Shown here in pieces: positions 1-11,600 of a stretch of 60,363 nucleotides of DNA (position 1 is its first letter; each line of letters opens with the position of its first letter). Source of the DNA: Zancudomyces culisetae. Lineage: Eukaryota > Kickxellomycota > Harpellomycetes > Harpellales > Legeriomycetaceae. The notes beneath the pieces are model-generated. The model saw only the letters and a program-made list of their open reading frames with translations, was not told where the DNA came from and did no database searches. The stretch lies in NCBI GenBank assembly GCA_001969505.1, contig LSSK01000166.1, forward strand, positions 1-60,363, read 5' to 3'. Both the position numbers and the translations under genes were made by a program.

Positions 1-2
1 GC

Positions 3-411
3 AGATGGGACGAGATTAGGAAGGATTTACTTACTGAATTTATAGATTTTTATAGTTCTTTTTTATCTAGCACGATTTCCGAGTGTGTTGAGCTTCGCAG
101 GAAAATCGTGGGTAAACTCCTGGGGGAGGAGTTAAAGCTCAAACTACCTGGGATTCTTCGGGATCCAAACGCCACTTGCGTTAGAGCAGTGGTTTCCACA
201 GCCCGGTTTCTTAACGAGACCTTTTTACCTCGCTACCTAGTGTTGAAAGATATTAGTGTAGTCCCACTCCCCTTGAACCAATGCCCATCGGGTACGGAGA
301 CTCTAGAGAGTCGAAGGGGAATAGGATGAGTTTAGAATATAGATTGTTTTTATTTTTTAGGAACTGTTTATTTTCTAAATAAATTTTTTTTCTACCGAAA
401 AAAAAAAAAAT
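3..411 (+). mobile_element. 3' end of a non-LTR (LINE-type) retrotransposon, copy 1
   Basis: A reading frame is open from position 3 to the stop at 327-329 and runs off the left edge. Its C-terminus (LNQCPSGTETLESRRGIG, then stop) matches the end of copy 2, and a 'VGKLLGEE' segment matches 'VGRLLGGES' in copy 2. After the stop come about 70 nt of AT-rich 3' UTR with AATAAA-like sequence and a run of A at about 400-411, as expected for a LINE tail. There is no RT or endonuclease domain within the window. The upstream part lies outside, so completeness cannot be judged. Confidence 0.6.
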
Positions 412-895
412 CAAGACTAGGTGCCCATTTTGTAAAAAAAACAGCGCAGAAACCACTGAACACATGCTACTGGACTGTAAATACTGGGCTGGAGTTAGGT
501 ATAAAACTCTGGAACGTATCCCAGATATGTCAATTATAGGAAGTGAGGAGAGAGGTAGTAGTGAAGGATGACGGAATTTTTTTGTAGGGCGACTCCTTGG
601 AGGGGAGTCAAAAAGAATGGTTACTCTCTCCGTTAAGAAGAGAGAAACCGAAACATCGTCTTTGGTTGAGCTGGTAACGACACAATTTTTGGACGGAATA
701 CGTCGAACGAGGATGCAAGTCTTAGACCGGCTTAAGTCAGAAACAACCTCCTTGAACCAACGCCCGGTGGGTATGGAGTCCCTAGAGCGACGGAGGGGAA
801 TTGGTTAGGTAGATATTTTATAGGATTATTTTTTGTAGTTTTATGTGATATTTATTTAATAAATCGATCTTACAAAAAAATCCAACTAAAAAATT
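412..895 (+). mobile_element. 5'-truncated non-LTR retrotransposon fragment, copy 2
   Basis: The fragment begins directly after the A-run of copy 1. In one frame it encodes a zinc-binding motif of the zf-RVT type found at the C-terminus of many fungal LINE reverse transcriptases: CPFC, then H at 'TEHMLLDC', giving a C-x2-C...H-x4-C pattern. The same frame continues through 'FVGRLLGGES' to 'LNQRPVGMESLERRRGIG' and a stop at 806-808. One in-frame TGA (569-571) interrupts it. The 3' tail contains AATAAA and short A-runs. It is a dead 3' fragment, a few hundred nt of an element that is normally several kb. Confidence 0.65.
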
Positions 896-1846
896 AAAAT
901 GTGATTAACTTATTAAATCCATCTAACAAAAAAATGTGAGATTTTTAACTATTACAAATACATACTGAAAGGGAAAGCGTCGGTTTTCGATTTCACAAGA
1001 TTTGTAGATTGGTATGGGATTTATTGCACTTTATATAATTAATTAGCTATCTAATAAACTCTATTAGAAAAATATATAAAAATGTGTTTCTGGGAATCGA
1101 TGGATAGGTGGTGATATAGTCATATTATGTTATATGTGTATGTGATAATAGCAACCATATATATTACTCTTGATCTTTTTTTTTTGTAGATATCGTTTTG
1201 TTTAAAGTTTGATTTAGCCACTTTTCTGAGCACTTAACAAGTCAAAACAAAGAAATAAGTATATGTGTAAGGTTTGCTACAGAGTTCTATACTCCTAAAT
1301 ATACTCTTATAGGACGTGAGGAGTAAGTGTAAAATATAACGATACACTTTTATGTAAATATGTAAATATACACCTGTGTGTGTATAGAGAGTGAGTGAAG
1401 AAAGAGTTCAATGGAAGGGATATATTTCTGTATTTTTTTTATTTTCTATTCACCAACATATCTATAAAATTATATATTAGCATTTGGTGATGCAATTTTT
1501 AAGCGATATCAGCTGTATCGTTTGCATATTTATACATAAATCCAATTGCCTGATTATGAATAGCCAATTGGTAAATCATTTTGCACTGGTATATTCTAAG
1601 ATAACATCAGGGTTGTAAAAATAGAACTATGAATACAAATATATTTTGATGTGGCTGACCTAAAGAATAAAATATACTTGATCAGTTTAGTAGAATGAAA
1701 TAAAAAAAAGTATATAGACCATGGTTTGCTTCGCATAAATACATCAACATAAACATCATCAACTATTACTACTACAATAACATTAATAGTAATAAATATC
1801 GCCATTACCTTTTCAAGGTATCAATAATCAAAGAAAAACTGAACAA
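896..1846. other. Intergenic, AT-rich, no gene seen
   Basis: AT-rich sequence between LINE copy 2 and the small secreted-type ORF. Short homopolymers and TATA-like words are frequent, but I see no open frame with family resemblance on either strand. Confidence 0.5.
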
Positions 1847-2224
1847 ATGAAAAAAATGGTAACAATCGGATTAGCAGGAGTATCAGCTACATGTGCAATG
1901 CTTGCAGAAAATGCTAGAGCATCTGGGCTTGCTGATCGTGATATTTTGAGTGATCTGCTAGAAGGCCTTGGATTCGGCAACATTGGAAACCTGATCTCTG
2001 GAATTACTGGTGAGCTTACCAATATTGGTAAAATAGGAAGCAGGAGTACCGCTACAGCAAGTTCGACATCTAGTAGTAAACCTGCATGCAATAATATTTT
2101 AGAAAACTTACTTTTTGGAGTTACTGGTGGACTTAGTTCTGTACTTGGAGGAGGCGATTTGATAGGTGATCTTATTTCATTGTTTACCAAAGAGTGTCTC
2201 CTTTGCGGGCTCGGTTCTTCATAG
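1847..2224 (+). CDS. Small secreted-type glycine-rich protein, unrecognised
   Basis: A 125-residue intronless ORF. The N-terminus looks like a signal peptide: lysines at positions 2-3, a hydrophobic stretch, and a plausible cleavage after 'AENARA'. The rest is short, rich in Gly/Leu/Ile/Ser, and holds two related amphipathic blocks (around 'DLLEGLGFGNIGNLI' and 'NILENLLFGVTGGLSSVL') joined by a Ser/Thr linker. Three Cys lie in the predicted mature part. A second ATG three codons in could be the start. The opposite strand is also open for 147 codons (1828-2271), but the + strand is preferred because of the signal peptide and A-rich start context. Function unknown. It lies between retroelement fragments, so it could be lineage-specific or spurious. 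Confidence 0.45.
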   Translation: MKKMVTIGLAGVSATCAMLAENARASGLADRDILSDLLEGLGFGNIGNLISGITGELTNIGKIGSRSTATASSTSSSKPACNNILENLLFGVTGGLSSVLGGGDLIGDLISLFTKECLLCGLGSS

Positions 2225-2344
2225 GTATTTGGAAAAAATGGTGCTATTGATAACTTGATCCTTTGTGTCATTGATTAAGCTGAGCAGAGTGGTAGCAATA
2301 GTTATTTTTACTTTACAAATTGTTTTTACCTTTCAAACATGTAG

Positions 2345-2346
<2 letters not shown>

Positions 2347-2377
<31 letters not shown>
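2347..2377. repeat. (AAT)n microsatellite
   Basis: About ten AAT/ATA trinucleotide units, with a shorter AAT run at about 2460-2473. It lies just upstream of the third LINE fragment and could be the decayed tail of another insertion. Confidence 0.85.
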
Positions 2378-2599
2378 GTTTAATATTTAAATATCAATGT
2401 TACTTTCAGCTCTGTTCTATATGAATTTTCTGTACTTTGTAGCGATGTACAAGTAAAAAATAATAATAATAAAGTAAGATTACTGAACAAACTAAAAAGA
2501 AAAAGTAACTTCATTAGCAGCTCTAATAAGAGGAGCAAGTATAGAATTACTAATAGATTTCTGAATAATATAGCGAGTAAGAATAGCAGAGCACAGTAA

Positions 2600-3110
2600 C
2601 AAGAGCTATTGTCAACGGATAAAAAATTCTTGGGAAATTGCAAAAGGGTTACACAATAGTGTGCCACTGGAAGAGCAGCACATCTATGTACAAACAAGAA
2701 AAAGCAATCTGATGGCAGCTGAGAGACAAAAGATATACCACAAAAGCATTGATGGAGCAACTGGGTAGTTCGAGCTACAGTGTCCATTTTGCAACAAGAA
2801 CAGCATAGAAGCCATTAAACATATTCTTTTGAGCTATGTAAGATGGGTCCCAGTTCGAATAACATTCCTGATGCAATACATTCCAGAAGTGTTAAGCGCA
2901 GGAAATGAGAAGAGTATTAAGAGAGAAATAGTTAGAAAGTTTTTTGTATAGACTTTCTTGGAACGGGAAAGTCACAAAGACAGGTTTTTCTATTTGTACA
3001 GGAGAGAAGGTATTGGTTAAACGGATGCTTTATTTGGCTATTATTATTCTAGCTTTATTTGCTATGTATTTGATGGACTGAATATGCAAAAATAAAAAAT
3101 AGAACTTGCT
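2600..3110 (+). mobile_element. Degenerate non-LTR retrotransposon fragment, copy 3
   Basis: In the frame of position 2781 the sequence reads CPFCNKNSIE...KHILLS, clearly related to the zf-RVT motif of copy 2, but the final Cys is lost ('LLSYVRW' against 'LLDCKYW') and a TAG stop lies just upstream at 2766-2768. Upstream residues such as 'YVQTRKSNLMAAERQ' look like the segment before the zinc motif in LINE proteins. Downstream, 'GACTTTCTTGGAACGGGAAAGTC' parallels the 'LLGGES' block of copy 2, and 'RREGIG' plus a stop matches the family's RRGIG terminus, with most of the sequence between deleted. This is a pseudogenised copy. Confidence 0.55.
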
Positions 3111-6100
3111 AAAAAAACTTGTGATGTTTATTATTAAACTCGTTGTACAACTAAATGTTGATAGTTTTATTTTATATCAGCAAAAGAAATCTAATTGAGT
3201 TTTTTCACTCCAAAAAAAAACGAGAAAATTGTTTTTTTTTTTGGATTCATATTTGGGACTTGTAAACCCAGACTCTTCATAGGTACAGTTAGTTAAAGGT
3301 TTGTGCTGAGAATATAGGCTAATGAGGCTAGTGATAAGATGATACCACATTACTTGTGCTTCTCTTTCCATAACTGTTGGTATTCTAGATAGTTACGGCC
3401 TTTTTGTCGCATTCCCAGAAACCTTATTCTCAACTTTGCCATGTCTCTTAGTATACACACTATATTGACATGTAAAGGGTGTGAAAAGTTAAACAGGCAA
3501 ACATGTTCATGAATTCAAAAAAGATCGAAAAAAGAGTCTATAAAAAAAGATCGAAAAAAAAATAGAAAAATAATTTTCTTTCCATTTGTCAAATTTCCCA
3601 TTGCCTCCAATTTTTTTGACTTGTCGCTTATCGTCCAAAAATCATCCAATATAAATACTAAATATTTAACATTTTCCACTTTCCCACCATCACACTGGCA
3701 CTGCTTTAGATATGTATTCTATTAGCGCTTATAAAATAAGATTGAGTTGATAATTTTGGAACTAGTCTTATCAGACCTACCATCAGTTGATATTATCTTT
3801 TTTTTTTTTGAAAAAAAGGGTATTGGAATGTGAACGAAACTTCCAACCGAGTTCCTCATCGTAGCTTTAGACGTATCTTACCTCCACATATCCCATCGAT
3901 TCATAATATTTCTCGTATAACTTTAGTACGGGTATATTGGAACTAGTGCTTGTTTACATTGGTATTTTACAAGATAATGCTTAGAATTTTAAAAGTTTTC
4001 CCATTATAAAAACGTACATACAAAGTTTAACTCGGTCAATACCAAAAGAATTAATAGATCGTTTAAATAAAAGACTATGACCCACGTTTTTGTTTTTTCT
4101 TTCTTAATATTGGAATGATTCACAAACTGTTGAATTAATTGTCGCATATAGAATACGCACTCTCAAAAAAGTCAAAATTGGTGCTAGCCCAATTTGTGAC
4201 ATCACTCAATTTGTGATATCTTGATACGCAACGATCCAATTTGTCCTAATGAAAAAGAACACATAATACTTTTGATATAATAAACTTGGATTTGCTCACA
4301 AGGCGTTTTCCAAATTTTCTATGTGTAATTTTATTTTTGTTATTTCAAATATTGATTCCAATTTGCGATAAAATAAAGTGTATTGAATTTTTATTTGCCG
4401 CACAACTGGCCAGGTAAAATAAGAAAATAAAGAATTTGAATGGTCTTGTCACACATATCTCACAGGGCTAAGAATCAACTTGTAAGCCATGATAATCACA
4501 GAATGAAAAGGTACGAAAAGACAGGTGTATTCTACCATAAATCATGATTGGGCATAGTGACCTAGATGCGGCCAATTTTCTTCACCCACCATAGAAGCGC
4601 CAGATTTTTGAATATACCCTGTTCAAATGAAGTTCTTCCGGTGATTTTTTTTTGTTCTGCTTTTGGTAGTATGGCTTAATTACGTAAAACTAAAACATAA
4701 TATAAGCGCACTTCCAAAAAGGTTAGTTGGCGCTAATAAAATCAGGTTCATTAAGTATTTTAAGATTCGAGTAATTGAATGTACTAATTGAATGGCTTAG
4801 AGGTGGGTTAATGAGATAATAGGGAAAAAACACTTTTACAATTTACCAATATGCAAACTGGAAAGCTTAGCAATCGCCTTATAGTTTTCCCGCTTTTCAA
4901 AAAAAATTATAAAAAATCAAAAATGTTTTTTTTTGCTCTATTTTCGCCATTCGTTTTAGAATATTGCCTTCAATTTGCTATTGTTTCGGTCAGAAGCAAT
5001 AAACTTCTACCTATTATGTACAGATTTTGATTTTTCCCATAAATTTTAAAGCGGGTAAGTAGAAAAATGTGTTACCTACATGTATAAAAATGAGGAATAA
5101 TGAGCTAATTATGTTAGTTTTTTTTTCTCAGTGTACAAGCACAACTATTTCTTTTTTGTACTTTTGTAATGGGCCAATTTAGTTCAGCGGTTGAATCTTG
5201 ATTTTAATTGAATTAAGAAGGGTGTGGGGAGCGGAGAGTGGAAAGTGGAGCTTAATTGATTGTTCAAATGCAAATGTCGAAAACAGAAGCGAAGATAACG
5301 TGACGTTTTTTACACATGTACACACAGCAATATGGCTGAATTTTTTTTAAGAAAGATGGTAAAAATGGTGTTTTCGCCATTTTTGTCTAAAAGTCTATCA
5401 GCGAGACCACCTGTGGCCGGTTTTGCATTGTTGTTATTTGATACTTTTCGTTTCTTTCTAGCATTGGTGGTAATTGCTGTATTTTTTCACATTGAATTGT
5501 ATAATCCAAAATTTCACTGCTTGCAGAATTCTATAGTAGTCCATCTAAATTTATTTTATTTCTGTGCTTTTTTGGCATTGTTTCATTAACGCTTTCTACT
5601 GAAAAAAAAAGAATCGATTTTTAGATTATTATTTTGAAATTTAGGGTAGGAAGACCATTCGACAGGATAAAGTGTAATTGATAATAAACAATGCCGTTTT
5701 AGTCAGAACTTTGGTTCGAAAAAACTATAAAAAGATACAACATTTTCCCTTTTATGAAAAAAATAAAAAAGTTTATAAACAGCTAAAAGCGAGCTATAAC
5801 ATTTGGTACTAAAGAAATTTAATATTAATACATCAACAACAAAGAATTAAAAGAAACAACACTATGCTTGGAGTCCACCAAAGGCTGGGATCAATTCCCA
5901 AAGATAGGAGAGATATCTCGAACGTTCCTGATTTTACTGATGTGTCAAAGCGACCTATCCTTATTAGACCAAGGTAAATGGATGGTTACTTGCAGTACTT
6001 TGGCAGGAAGGAACTGAGATTCGGAAAAAAGTTCACTACTAGTTTGGGTACTTGTAGCTATTACTACGCTTCATGTTATCTCGACACAAGCTGCCGACAG

Positions 6101-6870
6101 AGTGACTTTGTTTTTTTAACATATAAAAGCGCAGAAAAAAAAGCCTAACTTCGATTAACAGTTTTGTATTGATACTTAAATCACCTTTTATATAGTTTTC
6201 TTATAACCGCGAAGGAATTGATAGGAAAGTAAGAAGAAAGGGATAAGATGGAATAAAATGGGATTGGATTGGATGGGACCAAATATAAGAGAATGGAGAA
6301 AGAAAGTGATATTGGTAGTGGTAGTGGTAGTGGTACTAGTACTGGTAGTGGCAATAGTGATGAGACGAACAATAAAACCCGATTCCTATCTTATAGCAAT
6401 TTCTTTTTAGTTTCTCGAAAATCACCTTTTAATAAGTTTTTGAAACGAAAAATAATGCACATAGTGTAGGGCGCTAATATACTGTGTTAATTATATTAAA
6501 CAAACTATTATTTCAAGATCGTTTTTTATTGTAAATAAAGCCAACCCAGCATTTTATTCATCCATAAAGAAACAATATAGAGCAGTGTTCTGCTTGAGTT
6601 TTCAGATTAAGTGAACAGTTTGTTGACCGAAAGTAACACATGAAAGGGACATTGATTGACAAAAATGATTTTAGCAGAAGCCATCTAGTTGGGAATTGTC
6701 CTCTAATACAAAGTGATTTGATGTACCTCGTTAAGGAGGGGGGAATAAAAGGACAGAGAAATAAGACTTTATTTCACACATAACAAGAATATACTATTTA
6801 AGACGACATATAAAGTATAATAATAATATAATATCAAGAGAGACAAGCCAAGAAAAAAGGGGAAGAGGAA
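3111..6870. other. Gene-poor AT-rich region
   Basis: About 3.7 kb with many stops on both strands and long A/T homopolymers. Short ORFs (5332-5589; 6269-6469 with a Gly-Ser repeat from GGTAGT units) show no family resemblance and are not called. A possible two-exon ORF at 5864-6148 is recorded under rejected items. Confidence 0.5.
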
Positions 6871-8607
6871 CTACTGGTTGAACTCAGGAGCAGGATTGCC
6901 CTCAGAGTCGGGACCACCTTGGTCATAAGGTGATTTTGGAGGAGCGTCCTCAGCATCAGCAGAGCGAGCAACGGGATCGTCGCGTGATCTGCTTCGGCTT
7001 GGAGAACGGGAGACGCTCCTGGACCTGGATCTTGATTTAGAGCGAGATGGAGAGCGAGACCGACCCTGGCGGGCGGCAGGAGAGCCACTGTAGCTCCTTG
7101 AGCGAGCACCGGGACTTCTGTCACGCCTGCGCTCTTCACTTCTCTCCCGCTTTTCGGGGGATCTTGAGCGAGATCTAGAGCGAGAGTTGCGGCGCTCTCT
7201 GGAACGAGATCTTGAGCGCTTGCGGCTTCTCTCGCCAGAGTGGTCACGTCTGGACCTACGGTGGCTTCTATCTCTATCTCTATCTCTGCCCCTTGATCTG
7301 CTGCGGCTTTCAGAACGGTCTCTACGGCTTCCCCTAATAAAATAGTTTATATAATAAAAGTTATAGAAATAAAACGACTTGCCATTTTCAGCGGAGTTAA
7401 AAAGACTTTCATGCTGCGACTCGGAATGAAGTTCATCAAGCTTATAATACATTAGCCAAAGTCCAACCACCATGTCTCCCTCTTTCAAATATTTTTGGGA
7501 AGCAAACAACATAATCTTTGCGTTGGGAAGGCGCAAAAAAATTCAAAACGACCACTGACTGAGTCCCCCCGTGCGGAACGACTTGCACCCGTAGCTAATC
7601 AATCAAGCCAGCTCTTGAGTTGCCGGCAGCTAGTTCCTGCTTGTTCTGGCCATCACGCTTCTACTGGCTTGAGCAACACTACGCGCCACTTTTGTTTCTC
7701 AACAGACCTGGGTCCAATTCAAACATCAACCCTGCTTCTACTACTTTGCTTTGAGTCAATATTGCTTCTATCTTCTCTCCAAAGCCTTCTTTTTATTTTT
7801 TAACTTTCTTTATTTTTCTCTTTTTATCTAATTTTTATTTCATTTTTTTTTACTTTTTCAATCTTTGATACCCTCTCTCTCTCTCCACTACCAACTCTCC
7901 ATCATCATCACTGTACTTTTTTCTTTTGTTTTCCGACTCTCATCTACACTTTTTACTGCTATGTTGCTCTCCTTACATCCCTTTCTATCACTCTTTTTCT
8001 TTGTTCATCTCCCTTCCCTTTTCCTCAATTTAGCTCCCATTATTAATTTGTAAATATTTTGTACCATAAAAACATTCTCCTCAAAGATAAAAATAATAAT
8101 AACTTTTACTCACCTGTCAAATCTACCCCCAGTTCCTCTTGAAGAGCAATCTCTAGCCCAATGCCCCTCACGCCCGCACTTAAAGCATGTGTTGCTATCG
8201 GTGCTACGTCTGGCTCTTCCTTTGGCGTACTCTACTACTATTCTCCCCCCGCCTAATCTCATTCCATCTGCATCTTTCAGCGCATCCTCGGCATCCCGGC
8301 GATCTTCGTACTCAATAAAGCCGTATCCTAATATTTTACATTGTTTATTTACCTTCGATTCCACATCTATATACGTTTATTATTTATCCCTTACCTCTCT
8401 ATTTAATACATTTATATATTTTTTTAGCTTTATTGTTATTTTTATTTTTGTACAAAATACCAATCTTCAAACAAAAACGCAATTAACACGTACCTTGATG
8501 TCACATCTTGATAGCTTTCCGTATCTGCTAAAAAGATCCTCCAACTCACTGCTTCTAATATCTCTTGGTAATCTACCAACAAAAAGCTGTGATCCTCCTG
8601 AACTCAT
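6871..8607 (-). CDS. SR-family splicing factor (RRM, zinc knuckle, RS domain)
   Basis: Three exons: 8494-8607, then about 8114-8352 (or 8327), then 6871-7333. Exon 1 starts MSSGGSQLFVGRLP, which contains RNP2 (LFVGRL). Exon 2 carries RNP1 (GYGFIEYED) and a CCHC zinc knuckle (CFKCGREGHWARDC). Exon 3 encodes about 150 residues of dense RS/RD/RE repeats ending in NPAPEFNQ. This order matches the plant RS2Z and animal SRSF7/9G8 type, which act in nuclear pre-mRNA splicing and mRNA export. Intron 2 (7334-8113, donor GTGAGT, acceptor TTATTAG) is 780 nt, far longer than its neighbours. The exon 1/exon 2 junction is ambiguous. Donor GTACGT with an acceptor at 8353 keeps frame and adds eight residues before GYGF. 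A donor four bases later (GTGTTA) with the TTAG acceptor at 8328 keeps frame without an insert but changes that Gly to Arg. Confidence 0.88.
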
Positions 8608-11600
8608 TTTTACTTTGCTTCGTCTTTGATGTTGTATTTCCAAAAGAAATATCCAGATTTGAAAATATACAATACAAAAATTTTCTTTGTTATTGTTGTA
8701 CCTTTTCAATTTTTAGAAGAAAAAATTTTTTTTTTCCTCTCCAAACCACGAACTGAGTTTTCACCAAACTACAAATCGCAGTAAATAAAAAGATTTTATT
8801 GCTTTTTATTTGCACTATTTATTTTTTTTAATACATGACCATATTAATAATTTTTATATTAGCTGTTATGTCTTCCAACAAACCTCTCCCCTTTCATCCT
8901 TCAACCACTCACTCGCCTCAGCAAATAAAAAAAAATGCTCAAATTTGGTTTAGTTTCCGAATTTTTTAGCGCATAAAATAATATAAAAATAAAAAATAAT
9001 TTTATAGCTTTAGTTACATAATGTTATTACATTTTTAAATAATCGAAATACAAAGCAACCAATGGTTGTTATTTTGGGATTCTTATGCCCTGCAAAATTC
9101 TTCACTTTGGCATGGATTTTTTTTTATTATTTCGCGAATATCTGACTAGTTTACCGAAAAGTGATGACTTTTCACATTACTACGACATTAATCTGCTGTA
9201 TTATTTTAACACTTAAGTTTGCGCTTCCTCCACCCTATTTCTTGTTTTGAGTCTAAACTTGAAATGCTACACCGACATTCGATCCAAATACATAATATTT
9301 CCCAAACTAAAACTCTAAATACGCATATAAATAAAAGAGCTCAACAAATACCAAGCTCAAAGACTGTTTGCATCATTGTACTTGTCCAACTGTTAGTTTA
9401 ACTACAGAGCTGCACAGTTCCAACATCTCTATCAAGCCTAATGATGTATATTTTTTTATTGCCCGATTCTAATTGTTGATTCAAGTACACTTGATCCATC
9501 AACTTTTTTTGTAAATATCTACTGTATATACTTGTTTTTGTAAATATACATCAAAAGCTCATCTTTTTTTTAAGTATATAAAAAAAAAGTATATAATGCG
9601 TATAACCATTTCCTCATTGTAAGGTTAGATACATATTTAGAAAACAGTGAAACGAAATAACACTAGCTATTGTACAACAAGCATGGTTTTTTAGCTATCG
9701 ACGCCAATCAGTTCACATTGTTGCCTCATGTATCATTACCACTGCTATCCAAGTCATGGTGATTTTTTTTGTAATAGTTGAAGGAGTGTGGAACTGTTTC
9801 CCACATCGGTATCGTTATTTTTATTTTCGAAAGGGCTTATGATAACACATTTCTCTATTTTAAACGCCATTATCTCATATTTTTGACTACGGGAGTTTTA
9901 TCCTAAAAATACCTACCTGTCCATTAATTATCCTCAAGGGTAAAATATGGGCTAACCCATTTACCATTACAGTCATGCCATTACTTTGAGCTATATTTTT
10001 TTCTTTGTAGATCAAATAGGATTGCTTATCATTTACAGGTTCAAGGTTTTTAGAAATTCTTTTTTTACTGCTCACATAACTAGACAATCATGAAATAGCG
10101 CTTCAAGCATCATTGAATGGTCATATTTTCAGTATCTTCGACTTAAAATTATATCTACAACTTTAACATGTAGTATAAATTTAGTATTGCTGATACAGAA
10201 TGATCAGCACATTTAATCGTTTGTATTTTTTTTTCTAATGGTGATTAATGAGAATAAAGATGGCAAGTAATAATCGCTCGTTCTTTTTTATTTGTGTCAA
10301 AAAAACCCCCTGAGGGTAATCTCGTTTTTTAATTAAGATTGTGTAGATGAATGAGCGATATTTTTGTTCTTAAATGCCAATTTTTTTTGTCGAAATTATC
10401 AGGTTCAAGTAAAAAGGCACAGCTTTTGTCGGCCAACAAAATAACACAGGTATCTAACAGAAAGACCAGATTTACTAACTATACCTTGCCACGTAAAGCA
10501 ATTGTTTCAAAAAATGGCAGAACAGTTGTTATACAGGTTTAGGACCTGTAAAAGCTTTTTTTGATGCAACTACCCTCTATTAAAGCACTGCTGTACTTAT
10601 TTCTTTTTCCAATGTTTATTCCTTTGTTTCCGAACTTGTTGAAACCTCAATTTACCTAGTACTATTATTAAAAAAAAAAGTAAGATAACCATACTCTATA
10701 AACTAAAAAACAGATATTCCATTACATCAATAATAATTATGTAAATATTGTATATTGTAGAACGTTGTAAATCACCAGTAACATGGAGTAGGAATAAATC
10801 GAATTCACAACTAGAACATGACCTTACATGTGTATTAAAAGTATCGACTTTTTACATCTCATATTGTCTAGGCATTCGATTGCCTACTTTTCTGATCATT
10901 TTTATTGTATATCAGATTTTTATTTACTTTGCGATAGTAGAAACAATAAATACTGAGGAAAAGCATTTTGAATCATCACACATGATTTTTTACATACAAT
11001 GACATATTTTTTACTCTTTTAGTACCATTTTACTCTTTTGGTCCACTACAGTTTCTAAATTGTTTTATAAGCTGTAGTAGTTTGTACTCAACACCAGCTA
11101 TCTTACCTTCATTTTTAAAATACACAACAGTCAGAAACGACCATATAAAGTTGTTATTCTCCAATCGGCCCAATTTTAGTTAGTAGTTGTAGTACGACGA
11201 CATTTTTAGAAATATCACTAACAGCAGTCTCCAGTGCATACACTAGCATTATAGGTGCTTATATATCTATATTTAAAAAACAAGACACTTTTTTTATCCT
11301 CAAAAGAAACGTGGATGTGAACTATGTGTATTTTATGTAGCTAAATTTCATCAATATTTTATCTATCAATTAAATTTACTGGTAGCTTTATTATTAATAA
11401 TGTGAAAAGTTATTTTTATCAAACTTTATAAAAATATGGTTTACTATCAATGTAATTAACACATCAATAATTAATCTTTTCTCTTTACTTTGTTATATTG
11501 AGGAGGCTGACATTTCATTTTACCAAGAAACGTTGGGAAATTCTTATATATTCGTCAATGTGATTCAAAAACTAACATCTTTAGGCTCATCTATAACCCA

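Noticed and set aside
1828-2271. 147-codon minus-strand ORF opposite the small secreted-type ORF
   Set aside because: It lacks a signal peptide or family motif, and the plus-strand ORF has better start context and a signal peptide.
5864-6148. Two-exon ORF of about 65 residues (ATG 5864, intron 5974-6057)
   Set aside because: Splice signals are acceptable but the product resembles no family and has no supporting composition signal.
6269-6469. 66-codon ORF with Gly-Ser repeat
   Set aside because: The repeat comes from GGTAGT slippage, and there is no other coding evidence.
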